A program made the translations under genes and the position numbers. A DNA stretch of 64,000 nucleotides. Origin: Mesostigma viride (lineage: Eukaryota > Streptophyta > Mesostigmatophyceae > Mesostigmatales > Mesostigmataceae). The notes below the pieces were generated by a model, which was not told the origin of the DNA, searched no databases, and worked only from the letters and a program-made list of their open reading frames with translations. The DNA lies in NCBI GenBank assembly GCA_009746045.1, contig RPFO01000155.1:16132-80131 (forward strand), read 5' to 3'. This document shows, in pieces, positions 36,169 to 46,855 of the stretch (positions are counted from its first letter, which is position 1; each line of letters starts with the position of its first letter).

Positions 36169-36742
36169 TGTTACGTCGCGTAACTTTTGTTGTTGTTACG
36201 GACGTAAATTAGGTCCCTTGTTGCCTCAGCCATTCCGGAGCAGTTCGCTGACTTTCCTAGGCTTACGTGTAGTAAGGACCTTTTGGCCGGTCGGTACCGG
36301 GCCTTGTGACGTGGCACTTGTACAGTATGGTGGTTCGGTGCAGTCGCGCCGCGCTGCGTACTTTAGTAGTGGTCCTTTTATCCTGCGTGTGAACCTTGTG
36401 GACGTGCGTTGGTCCTGTGTGCGAGGGTCGATGTCGGCCCGAGCATACACGCCTGTCGGCGATCATTTATGCAGCAGTTGTCCTTCGTGAATGGCACTCG
36501 GCGTGTGTTAAATGAATTAACACATATAGGCTTGGGTCACGGCAGTGTAGTATTGTTTCCTTCGTAGTACCCTGGTTTTATTCGGTATATGGCGTATTAT
36601 AAGGGAATGCATTGAGAAGCAGCGTCGTCGCGTCCTAGGTCTTATAGCCAATATAGCTCCTCACTCCTCGGTAGGTGCCTCATCACTAGTTTAGGTAAGG
36701 TTAGGCGAGATGTTTGGGATAGAGTCGAGCCAGGACGTAACA
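36169..36742 (+). repeat. 5' LTR of Ty3/gypsy A
   Basis: 574 bp, TGTTACGTCGCG...GGACGTAACA, with TGTTACGTC and GACGTAACA as inverted ends. Matches 44791-45364. Confidence 0.95.
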
Positions 36743-37879
36743 ATGGTAGCGGAGGTTTAGGTAGACGCGACGAAGTTCCCTTGCAACCCTATACGCCAGA
36801 GGCCTTCCGCGGCCAGGGCACAGAAGAAGACAACCTCTTGACAGGTAATGGGCGGGTCGCCGTCAAGCTAGGGGGGTAGTGCTGCCCGATTCGGGACACG
36901 CCCTGCCTAGAAGTTAGACCTGCTCAAAGCGGATGAACTCCTCACGTAGCTAGTTCCTTTTCCTTTTCCTTTTCCATCTGTGTGTGCATTTCCTTGCTGG
37001 GTGCTGTTTGACGTTAGCTAGTGGGTTTGACGGTTCAATAGTGATGGATAGTGGGACGATTAGCGTCCCTTTAGACTACACCTCTTTTCCGTGCACGCTG
37101 CTGCGTTTTCTTATATGCTCGTTAGCTCTAGGCGAGCATCATAGATGCTTTGTGGGGGGGGAGGAGAGGTAGGACCTCCTCCACCTCAAGTGCCTCCTAT
37201 CCGTTCATTAGGAATCGGCTAGAATAGGAAAGTGCCTAGGAATAGATTCGGCTAGTCGCCGATGCTAGAACGTTGTTCATCGCCTTCCACTCTCTTTTAC
37301 GCTTGGATGTATATGCCTATGTTTAGACCCTTGTGGTTGGTGTTGTACCCCACAGCAGGAGTTCCTCGGCTACGGCGTTGGTCATCGACGACCATTTGGG
37401 CGCCATCTTTCAACGACTCCCATATCAGTGTCTACTATTGCCTATGAAACCTGATCGGTCTTCCCCTACCCCTGCCTTCAAGGTACAAGGTAACCCTACT
37501 GATACCCCTAAGGTTAGGGCTGCCCAGCAACGGGCCAGTGAGCCAATACGTCCTCCCCCTGTCACTATACTTCTACCCTTCCTGCAGCCCCTACCTCTGG
37601 TGCTGTACCCCCAAGACGTTCTTTTCCTGCTCCTCTTGCTCGCCCTTCGGTAGATAGCCTTGTTTTGGTTTCACTACCTCCATCTCCCCCTCGTCCTACG
37701 GTGTCATCCTCCTCTAGTGTAGATACTCCTCTCACCTTAGAGTTTGGCTCCCTATCCATTACTGTTATTAAAAAGGATTGATTTTACTTGTTTTCCTCTC
37801 TTGGGACATTAAAAGTTTTTCCTTTTTGCTTTCCTTGCTTTAAATTAGGGCGTTGTCCTCCTCCTTATTGCAACCTTAA

Positions 37880-39590
37880 TTGTTTTTCCTCAAACTGAAC
37901 ATGGATCTAGTGGGTGGAGAGATGTCACCTATACCTACCACTAATAATTCTAATAATGCCAACAACAATAATAATAATAATAATAACAATCGTCGTCCCG
38001 CTGTCACCCCTCCTACCTATGAACAACGTATGCAAGTCAGATTTAGTGATGACCCTTCCCTTACCTTGAACCAGGCCCCTGCCCCTCTTGCAACCTTGGC
38101 TCAACCCCCCAGCAGGTCCTCACTAACTAACAATGTTTCTAGGCCTCCTTCCCACTCTGTGCCTTCCATGCCTGCTTTTAACACGGGTCGTACCTCTGCC
38201 CCTGTCGGCCCCTCTGGGCGCCCTAGTGCAGTTCCATTTTACCCACCTGCTTCCTGGTCCTACCCTGAGACGGCCTATGAGGCAGCCCAGGTCCCTACCC
38301 GTGTGGCTGATTTAGAAGTAATAGTGATTTCAGCACCATGCCCCTAGATGATAGAAATTATGATCATTTTGCCTACTCCTCTCTTCGTGAGCAATATACT
38401 GTTCCTTTCTCCTATGGGCACCAGTCTGAAACGGTGGCCCCTTCTCGACCCCTACCCAAAACCTTTCCTCTTCCTTCCTTCTATCCCGCTTATGTAGCAG
38501 TGGAAGATAGTGGCCCTATGGGAAAAACTGACTCTTCGAATCCCCCTAAGCCTCCTGCTCTTCCCCTCTTTGCTAACCTTCCCAATTAGCTGGATGTCAA
38601 GTCTACCCCTCAACAGTTTTTCACTTTTATTATGTTGCTTACCCAGAACACAGAGTCGTGGCAGAATCATAATAGATGGCGTCTCTCTGATGCTGTTTTA
38701 GTCCCTCACTATCTTACTACCTGTATTACCCCTGAGCTTGCCAACCTCATCCAGTGTGAATCCTTGGCCTCTCATGCCTACCCTAACTCAGTAGCAGGAT
38801 TGTTTTAGCGGTTAGAGAGCCATTTAGTTCCTCCTGATGCAGATTGGCAGGATAGATTAGCCTTTGGTACTTTGCAGCAAGGTACTAAACCGTTTAAGGA
38901 ATATATGAAAGAACTTGATGCACAGATGGTACGAATTAGGGATTTGTCGGGCGCAGAAGTACGTGCTCGTTTCCTTCAAGGCCTCAGTAGACCCTTATTA
39001 CGTGAGGTAAAACGCCAGTTCTCTGCCTACCGTTTCACTGATCTGCCCCTCAAGCATGTGCGACAACGTCTATTAAAGAGTAGCAGATTTCTTTACCACT
39101 CCTCTTCCTACCCATCTCCTCCGTGTTGCTGATTGCATGTATGCTCATGCTCCTTTGTGTACTAGGGTTCATAACCTTGTCCTCACTCCTGAAGAAGAAT
39201 AGGCATATGTAGAAGAATTCGATATTTGCGTTACAGATATATCTGCATTGGATGTGTCTCACATCTCGTGTTATCATTGTCATGAGGTGGGCCATCTTAA
39301 GGCGGAGTGCCCCAAGTTCCTTTCTGGTGCTCCCCCTCATCCCGATGCTCGCCCTCCTCGTACCCCTCAGCGTGCTCCTATTCGTCCCACTCCAGGACGC
39401 ATTCCCTCAGCTACCCCTAGTAGGCTGAATGTTGTGCAGACAGGACCCTCAGGGTTCCCCTATGATAATCAGGCTCCTGCACCCTCTTCGCTCCCTCGCG
39501 ACCCTCCAGCAGTGGCTTTTTCGCCAGGGACTTCTTCGGGGTTAGTCCCAATGGATGTGGGGGGGGAGGGGGAACAGTAGGCCTGTCAGC
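37880..39590 (+). pseudogene. gag region of Ty3/gypsy A (fossil)
   Basis: Structural-protein region. It begins with an Asn-rich segment after MDLVGGEMSPIPTT, continues through Pro/Ser-rich and capsid-like parts (MKELDAQMVRIRDLSGAEV), and ends with a CCHC knuckle CYHCHEVGHLKAEC at about 39269-39310 and a Pro/Arg-rich tail. The region is broken. Element B carries a close relative. Confidence 0.8.
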
Positions 39591-39705
39591 CGGGGGTAAC
39601 CTGGACAGGTCCTTAGATAGTACCCCAGATAATAATTTTTGCCTGCCTGTTTTCATAACTTCTGTAGGAGCTGAATCATCCCTACCCTTACGTGTTCGTC
39701 CTCTT

Positions 39706-41840
39706 ATGTTTTGGAATGGTGGCTTAACCGTTCCCCACACTGTTGTAGACCCCTTCTTGCATGCTGATGAACTTTTGAATGTCTGTGTGTTAGTGGATAG
39801 CGGTGCGGCTAGCTCCTTTGTGAGCGAGGCCCTAGTTAGGCGTTTAGAACTAGTCCCTATCCCTCACACCAAGCCTGTCACTGTTCATTATGCTGACGGT
39901 CGCACCAGTCATTCCCCGGGTACGGTGTCCCTTCCCCTGGTCATACAAGGACGTACTGTCAACCTGACGGCCACTATAGGCCCTATCACTACCGCTGATG
40001 TATTACTAGGATTAGATTGGCACCAGGATAATAAGATTACCATTAATTATGTTACCATGGTCATTTGGTTTCCAGATAGCTCTTACTGGGTACCAGAACG
40101 TCATTATAAAGTAGAAAATTTATCCTTGGTAGATATTACTCCTCCTACACCTGTTGATCCTCCTGTAAGACCTATACCTGAAGTATTAATGTCCAATGAT
40201 GAGTTGCGATCTGAATTAAAGGAATATGGATATTTATTATGTATGTTCCTTCAGTTAGAAGTACAGGAGATACCTATCACTAATAATAGTGTGGATATAG
40301 ATGTAAACACAGTGGATACAATAGGAGTGGGATATACTGAAAACGAAATAGTAAGATACATGGCTGTGATAGATTCCTCCAAAGTTTTTGAAGAAAAGAG
40401 TCCTTCTTATCCTCCTCCTCGTTCTGTTTTACACCGTGTAGTTATTAAGGACGGTGCAGTTCCTACGCACTCTCCGATGTATAGAATGGGCCCTACCGAG
40501 TTAAAGGAACTAAAACAGATTTTAGTGTCACTATTAGAAGCAGGATTGATAGAGCCTAGTAACTCCCCCTACTCAGCTGGTGTCCTGTTAGTTCCTAAGC
40601 CAAATGGCAAGTTTCGCCTAGTTACTGATTATAGGAAGTTAAATGACATTACTGTGAAGTCTAAATACCCTCTACCTCGTATTGATGATATATTTAATAA
40701 GGTTAAAGGTTCCACTTGTTTCACGGTACTGGATTGTGCGGATGGTTTTTGGCAACTGCGTATAGCCCCTGAGGATTGCCATAAAACCGCCTTTGCTACC
40801 CCTTTTTGGTCATTATCAGTTTAGAGTAGCGGCCATGAGACTCTGTAACTCTCCTGCCTCTTTTCAAATGTTAATGAATGAAGTGCTTAGACCTGTTATG
40901 GGTAATTCTCACCTTCCTCAAGTGTCATCTGATTTAAAGGATCCGTCCTTCTCCTCTGTTTCTTTATCTGAGCATGACCGTTCTTGTGCTCAAGCTTACT
41001 TAGATGATATCCTTATTTACTCTCCTGATTTTGAAACGCACCTACGTGCTTTAAAGAAAGTATTAGAGATAATGGCTGAAAATTCCTTGTGGGCTCGCCG
41101 TGCTAAAGTTGTTCTGGTAGGAGTGTACCATTTTTAGGACATGTTTTGTCAGATGCCGGGGTCGCTACCGACCCGGATAAAACTAAGTCAATTCAGGAAT
41201 GGCCTACCCCTACCGACGTTAAAGGTGTACGTAGTTTTCTAGGGATTGCCTCTTACTATAGGCGTTTTATCCCGCGTTTCGCAACTATAGCAGCCCCTAT
41301 TAATCATTTATTAAAGAAGGATATCCCCTTTGTCTGGAGTAGTGAATGTCAGTCGGCTTTTCAGTGTCTAAAATCCCTACTCCTCTCTCCTCCCGTACTC
41401 ATCCTACCGGATACTACTAAACCCTTTGTGGTAGCTACAGACGCTAGTAAGGTAGCTATCGGGGGCGTCCTTCTCCAGGATCAGGGTCAGGGCTTACAGC
41501 CAATTGAGTATATCTCTAGGACAATGCTCCCTGCGGAGCGTAACTATCCCGTACACCAGCAGGAACTCTTAGCGGTGGTGTATTGTTGCCACGCGTGGCA
41601 GCACTTTCTTAAAGGTGCTCAATTTGATGTCTGCCTGAATGAACCCTGTGAGATAGATCCTTATAGATTAGTTATTCAAACGGATCACCGTCCCCTTTCC
41701 CATCTTCTCTCCCAACCCAACCTTACCCCTCGTCAAGCGCGCTGGATGGAGTTTTTAGCACAGTTTTCCCCTTTTAAACTTCAGTATGTTCATGGTGTAG
41801 ATAACATAGTACCAGATGCACTCTCCCGTCGCGCAGATTA
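39706..41840 (+). pseudogene. Protease, reverse transcriptase and RNase H region of Ty3/gypsy A (fossil)
   Basis: Retropepsin motif VLVDSGAASSF near 39.79 kb with LLGLDW downstream. RT fingers/palm (LVPKPNGKFRLVTDYRKLND, FTVLDCADGFWQLRIAPED) lie near 40.58-40.80 kb, YLDDILIYSPDFETHL near 41.0 kb, and the connection FLGIASYYRRFIPRFA near 41.24 kb. The RNase H has VVATDASKVAIGGVL and IQTDHRPL and ends at DALSRR near 41.83 kb. All are Ty3/gypsy hallmarks. Broken. Confidence 0.88.
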
Positions 41841-42465
41841 CTCCTTTTTCGAGGACCTGGATGCTCTCAATACTACTCTAGTTCCTACTACTATGGGTGT
41901 AACCCCTTATGGTGAACTACCTGATGATGAATCCTCTGCCTATCTCTTTCATACTGCTGTTCGCATGCCTGATCTCCTTTCTCACGTAGGACTCTCTCTC
42001 CCGTGTGAGGCCCTTCCTGTGGTCTCGGTGGGGGGGGAGGGGAAAAATAAAATTTCCATACCGCTTAGCCATATAGCGACTAGGTCAGGAAAGTCTTATG
42101 ATAACATAGTCCCTCTAGGACCTCCCCTTCTCTTTGGCAAGGCGGTAGGAGACCTCTTTAAACCTGTTCTGGATACCTCTGTAGCGATGCCTACCTCTGA
42201 TCTTGAACGCCTTATTAGTAGATTTACGGCCACTGAGCCGGAAGCTTTAGCTGCCATTGCAGCCCTTCCCCAACAATTAGGCAAGCACCCTTGTAAATTT
42301 GTAGGTGGGTTTTTATATGTGCAAATAGCCGATTCTCCCCCTCAATGGCGCCTGTATGTCCCTCCTATCTGTCGCTCCTCCTTGCTCTTTGAGTTGCATG
42401 ACTTAGCTGCTCATCAGGGTGGTAAACGGGTACGGGACCTAGTAGCCCGCTCTTACTACTGGAGG
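41840..42465 (+). pseudogene. Integrase zinc-finger region of Ty3/gypsy A (fossil)
   Basis: Linker after RNase H, then LFELHDLAAHQGGKRVRDLV and ARSYYW, the start of the HHCC finger of Ty3/gypsy integrases. Sequence of a different character follows; no DDE core is recognised downstream. Confidence 0.65.
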
Positions 42466-44422
42466 TGTTCCCCTGGCTTCCGGGCGAGGGCGAGGCAGAT
42501 ATAGATGACAACCCCTGTGACCTCCTACGGGCGGTCGAGTTCATGGAGATCGCGGACCAGACAGCGGGAGTAGCATTTGGCGACCCTTCCCCTACGGACG
42601 CACCAGTCGAGGCACAGTACACGCCAGAGTATTCGGCCTCCCCTGCAGCGTCCTCCTCCTCAGTGTCGGCTCCTTCCCCTGTCCCGTCTTCACCACGGTC
42701 GACCCGGCGCGCGTCGGTGGAGCCTACCCGTTTGGGCTCGGATCGTGAGCCTGATCCTCTCTCGGCGACTGTTTCTGCGATGCAGGCACAGATCCAGTCC
42801 CTGACCGCGGCTTTCGGGGCCTTCATGGCGGCCCAGGCGCATGCTCCAGCCACGCCAGGTGGGGTGTCTTTTGTATCTGTGCCCCCTTCCCCTTCGGTTG
42901 CCTCGGCGCCTACGGTTTCGCCCGCGCTGTGCGAGCCCTCGGTAGCTGCGGTTTCTTCTGTTGCTGCGGCTCCTACGCCTCCGGCTGTCTCTGCGCCTGC
43001 TACCGACGTACCTGCGCCTCTGCGCGAGTCTTCCGCCCCAGCGGCCGCGCCCGCCGTCGTCGCTTCCGGGCCCCCCACAGCGCCAGCGCCGCCATCGCGG
43101 GGTTTCTTTAGCGACCCGGGCGGTCTTCCCAGGCTTTGGGAGGGTGGTCCTCCGCAGAGGATTCCGGTGCCCGACTGGAGCTTGGATGGTAACCAGTCGT
43201 ATGCCGGATTGCCTGTCCCTACGGGCCCTGTTTTCAACATGTGGCCTGGGGGTGCGCCGCCACCGGAGACCGGAGCGCCAGCTGCGGTGGCGGGTCCGTC
43301 GCGACCCCCTCCGGCAGCAGGTCCGACGCGACCTCCTGTTGTACCGGCGCCGTCTGCGTCTGTGCCGGTTCCTATACCCCTGCTTCGGCCCCTGTCCCTT
43401 CGGCCCCGCGGTCTTTGGCTGCGGTTGTTCGGGCCAGCGGCCCTGATCCTCGCGCCACCCGCGCTGCTGATTCCCTCCGGGAGTTGTCCGAGGGCGATCA
43501 GGATCGGGTCCCTTCTGTGGTGCATGCGACGCCGGAGTCGCGCGACACGCCTGTCCTTGGGTACGGTATGTCTGCGCACGCCTGCCGACAGTGTGACCTG
43601 CCGCGCGCCTCCGCCGAGCTTGCCATTTCGCCCATGTCCCTCGGGTTCTCCCAGGTGTGTCGGGCGCCGCGGGACCGTGGCCTACCCATTGAGACTGATC
43701 GGCCTCCTTTCGATATGGTTATTGTAGCTGATCCTGTGTTCCAGGGCGAGATCCTGGTTCGGCGCGTTCTGTATCGCTGGGCTAGGCGTCACAATGACTT
43801 GGACACCTACGGTGGGTTCCAGTGGGCTTACCCTCCGCCTCTGGGCATTATGGCCTCAGATGCCCTTACGGTAGAGTTTCCTGTGGTGCCGGGTGCTACG
43901 TACAGCACGGTTCTCCAGCCCATCCTAGAGTGGGATGCCCGTCGTCCAGCGCCCATCCCGGGCCAGGGTCTGGACTCCCGTGGCCATCCTCCTCCTCGGG
44001 CTAGCGACTACCTCGAGACGTTCGGGTCGCGACAGTGTGCCCGTCGGTGGCGCTTCCGTGAGGTTCGGCACATCCGGATGTGGCCGTCTGACGTGGAGCC
44101 CCTGGTAGATCTGTTCTTCCCGACGGGTTTGCGCTCTCGGATCCGGTATCATCGCCTACTCCTGCGGGCTCTCTGCTTGATCGCGGTAGAGCCTTTCCTA
44201 CGCCTCTTTGCCTGTGGTTTCCTGGACTGGGCCCGTGGCCAGGTCGTTCTTACGCAGCATAGGTATTACTGGGCCTTCCTGGGTCTTTTTCCTGATGGCG
44301 TGTGGGCCGATGTTTTCCTCACTGTAGATAGGCATGACAATGCCGATGATGTGGCCCACTACCATGCGTATCTGGATGTTCTGCTGGCCTCGCGTGGCAC
44401 TTATCAGACTGATGGCAACTAG
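42465..44422 (+). other. GC-rich segment with unrelated reading frames inside Ty3/gypsy A
   Basis: Visibly richer in G+C than the gag-pol DNA before it. The first part encodes a Pro/Ala/Ser-rich protein-like stretch with a short helix (SATVSAMQAQIQSLTAAFGA). The second part, in another frame, gives a folded-looking sequence without low complexity (PFDMVIVADPVFQGEILVRR, YLETFGSRQCARRWRFREV, WADVFLTVDRHDNADDV) ending in a stop at 44420-44422, just before the 3' leader and PPT. I recognise no domain. It could be a gag-like or envelope-like extra gene of this lineage, part of another element, or captured host sequence. It occupies the place where integrase is expected. Confidence 0.55.
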
Positions 44423-44790
44423 ATAGAGGGCCTTAGGCCCGACCTGAGGGTGTTGTCCCTCCGGTATATAGAGTCGCCCTCACGTTCTGGCCAGTTGACT
44501 GGTCGTTCTTGGTCCTTGGTACTGATTTGTTTACTCTGTGTGTCCTGCCCAGTGCCGTCCCCCCGGCAAGGACTCTGTTCCAGGCAGTTAGGGGAACCTA
44601 CCACCAGGCTTGGTGCTGGTTAACCCTACACCTCCCGGCGTGGTGGTGGAGACCGAGTTAATACGTTGGTGCTTTGTATCTTGGATGGCCTGCCGATTGT
44701 GTTGGTGTGTGCTGGGTGCATTAGGTTTCCTATCCCTTGGTTTCCTCCCTGTGCGTAGGGAGAGGGCTCCCTACCTTTGTGGGGGGGAGG

Positions 44791-45364
44791 TGTTACGTCG
44801 CGTAACTTTTGTTGTTGTTACGGACGTAAATTAGGTCCCTTGTTGCCTCAGCCATTCCGGAGCAGTTCGCTGACTTTCCTAGGCTTACGTGTAGTAAGGA
44901 CCTTTTGGCCGGTCGGTACCGGGCCTTGTGACGTGGCACTTGTACAGTATGGTGGTTCGGTGCAGTCGCGCCGCGCTGCGTACTTTAGTAGTGGTCCTTT
45001 TATCCTGCGTGTGAACCTTGTGGACGTGCGTTGGTCCTGTGTGCGAGGGTCGATGTCGGCCCGAGCATACACGCCTGTCGGCGATCATTTATGCAGCAGT
45101 TGTCCTTCGTGAATGGCACTCGGCGTGTGTTAAATGAATTAACACATATAGGCTTGGGTCACGGCAGTGTAGTATTGTTTCCTTCGTAGTACCCTGGTTT
45201 TATTCGGTATATGGCGTATTATAAGGGAATGCATTGAGAAGCAGCGTCATCGCGTCCTAGGTCTTATAGCCAATATAGCTCCTCACTCCTCGGTAGGTGC
45301 CTCATCACTAGTTTAGGTAAGGTTAGGCGAGATGTTTGGGATAGAGTCGAGCCAGGACGTAACA
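44791..45364 (+). repeat. 3' LTR of Ty3/gypsy A
   Basis: 574 bp, essentially identical to the 5' LTR, preceded directly by the purine run TGTGGGGGGGAGG and followed by the GTTGG duplication. Confidence 0.95.
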
Positions 45365-45531
45365 GTTGGGCCGGATTGCCTGTCATGAAGGTGGCGGTGC
45401 CATAAAGGACCGCACCTTTCATTCTCATTTTAGGTGGCATATCTCACACATGATTACTGCTGATAGTGGATGCATTCCAAGTAGCGGTAATGACCAGTCC
45501 AGGATGATATGGCACGCAAACGCGACATCCA

Positions 45532-45950
45532 TCCATCGGGGTTAATGCTCCGTGACTCCCCAACGGGAGCACGAGTCTAATTAATTAATTAATTAATCAT
45601 GTAGCACATATTCCTTGATGGATGGGTGGGGTGGAAGGAGCCGCGTAATCGAACTAACCTAACTCTAATCTAGCTAGTCTAGAAAAGTCCTAACTACCCT
45701 ACTCATCAAAACGCCTCCTCCGCTTGGGGGGAGGTGGTTTGCCCACAGGGTCGGGCGTGTGAGCCTTGACTATGCAAGCTATGGTGAGTGAATTTAATGA
45801 AGTAATTAATTATGGCCAGTGCCTTGATCCGCAAGTCCATTTGTAATTGGATCATTTACATGCAGTTTCGGTCAGAAGACGCAAAAAGGGTGGCATCAAC
45901 CGTGGGTGCATGAAAACCAGTGTGCAAAGAATAAGAGCACAGCATTATGA
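45532..45950. other. AT-rich flank, no gene
   Basis: Rest of the CATC tail, then a stretch with TTAATTAATTAATTAATTAA and TCATGTAGCACA, the dispersed family also seen at 32.9-33.4 kb. GGGGGGAGGTGG occurs near 45727. No gene is seen. Confidence 0.55.
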
Positions 45951-45956
45951 CTGCAC

Positions 45957-46748
45957 CTAGAGCAGGGGTCCTTTACATCCCCACCCTTGCAGGAAGTAGC
46001 TTAGGATGTATGATAGGCCATATGCCCCCTCCCGACCCGTGATGACCTCGACCACTGGATCGTGTGCTTCTGGTTCCGCCGCCCGCGGTGTGTCAAGTGT
46101 TGACCAAATCCCAAATGGTCGTGTGGTTATCACCCACCGGTCTGCGTTACCCCGTGACTCCTGCAAAAGAATGTTCACGAGGTGTTCGCACGTTTGTGAA
46201 ACCACCTCCGCCGACGACCAGGGGTTGTCGACTTCGCGCGCCTGCGCTTGCCTGATCACGTCCGGGACTTCTACTCCCGCGCCCAGCACAGAAGTTGCCA
46301 CCTGATGGTTGAACAGTCGCGCTGCTCCCAGTCCAATGGCCACTATCTGGCCCAGTGCCTCCCGCGCCAAATCCAGCTGCGACACGGTCACGTGCCCGCC
46401 CTGGTGAGCCACCTCCAGACCGTAAATCGTCGAGGACAGCTCGTCCCTTAGCGACACAAACTTTTCGACGGCCTCTCGCGACAATTCGCCGGGAGCTGTC
46501 GAAGCCTCAATCTGCATCACAATGGGGTCGCTCGCCGCCGGCCCTGCTGCAGTTCCACAAACTGCCACCCAACCTTTCTTCGCCAGCCCCCTTGCCAGGT
46601 ACGCCGCCTGGACGAAGGTTGATGCGGTGCTCGGATGAGCGTAGGGATGAAAAGGTCGTGATCGCTCCGGGGCGCCTACCCGAAGCTGCGACTGCGAGCT
46701 TTGGCTTTGCGAAGGCTCAATGGCCTGTTCCCTCGGCACGTTGGACAT
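45957..46748 (-). CDS. Unknown 263-residue protein within a dispersed repeat
   Basis: Open frame of 263 codons from ATG (46748) to TAG (45957-45959), on the minus strand. The N-terminus is Gln/Ser-rich (EPSQSQSSQSQ), followed by a mostly helical-looking Ala/Val/Leu-rich body (LDLAREALGQIVAIGLGAAR) and an acidic stretch (RAAEPEAHDPVVEVI). I see no signal peptide, membrane segment or catalytic motif, and no known family. Its 3' end and flank recur at 32826-32925 without the body of the frame, so it sits in a mobile or at least dispersed sequence. It may be the structural protein of an unclassified element or a captured gene. Length and codon continuity favour real coding, but no second full copy is available here. 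Confidence 0.45.
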   Translation of the reverse strand: MSNVPREQAIEPSQSQSSQSQLRVGAPERSRPFHPYAHPSTASTFVQAAYLARGLAKKGWVAVCGTAAGPAASDPIVMQIEASTAPGELSREAVEKFVSLRDELSSTIYGLEVAHQGGHVTVSQLDLAREALGQIVAIGLGAARLFNHQVATSVLGAGVEVPDVIRQAQAREVDNPWSSAEVVSQTCEHLVNILLQESRGNADRWVITTRPFGIWSTLDTPRAAEPEAHDPVVEVITGREGAYGLSYILSYFLQGWGCKGPLL

Positions 46749-46855
46749 GAAGATGTAAGGAGACAATAATACGAGTTAGAATGAGCTCCCAACGTATGTG
46801 AGCTCTTGGTCTATCACAGCGCGTCTTAGCCAATGTTGCAAGGCAGCAACCTTAA

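Larger units (their letters stand above)
36169..45364 (+). mobile_element. Ty3/gypsy-type LTR element A, broken, young
   Basis: About 9.2 kb with two 574-bp LTRs that differ at about one base, so insertion is recent. In order: 5' LTR, primer-binding-like TGGTAGCGGAGG at 36744, a leader of about 1.1 kb, gag with Asn-rich N-terminus and CCHC knuckle, retropepsin (VDSGAASSFVS), RT, RNase H, the zinc-finger start of an integrase, then a GC-rich segment (about 42.47-44.42 kb) with unrelated frames, a polypurine tract GGGGGGGAGG at 44781-44790, and 3' LTR. The RT-RNase H-integrase order and the YLDD motif place it in Ty3/gypsy (Metaviridae). The coding region has roughly six to eight breaks, and I see no integrase core. 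Confidence 0.93.
33751..45527. mobile_element. Head-to-tail dimer of a TGTCGCG...CGCGACA element, interrupted by Ty3/gypsy A
   Basis: Copy 1 is 33751-35247 (1497 bp); copy 2 begins at 35250 and resumes at 45370 after Ty3/gypsy A, ending at 45527 (about 1.08 kb without the insert). Both begin TGTCGCGT and end ACGCGACA and are about 99.5% alike over the first 0.9 kb. The two base pairs GC join them, making a perfect 16-bp palindrome. TCCA flanks the pair on both sides (33747-33750, 45528-45531). Copy 1 has about 420 bp (34733-35153) that copy 2 lacks. They could be two LTRs of one family or a non-autonomous DNA element; no coding region is recognised. Confidence 0.7.

Noticed and set aside
36169-36742. 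Small frames in both LTRs of Ty3/gypsy A (74-128 codons)
   Set aside because: They occur only because the LTR is duplicated, span the LTR border and have no recognisable content.
42365-43579. 404-codon minus-strand frame rich in Gly, Ala and Arg
   Set aside because: Antisense shadow of the Pro/Ala/Ser-rich GC-rich frame; high G+C keeps the opposite strand open.
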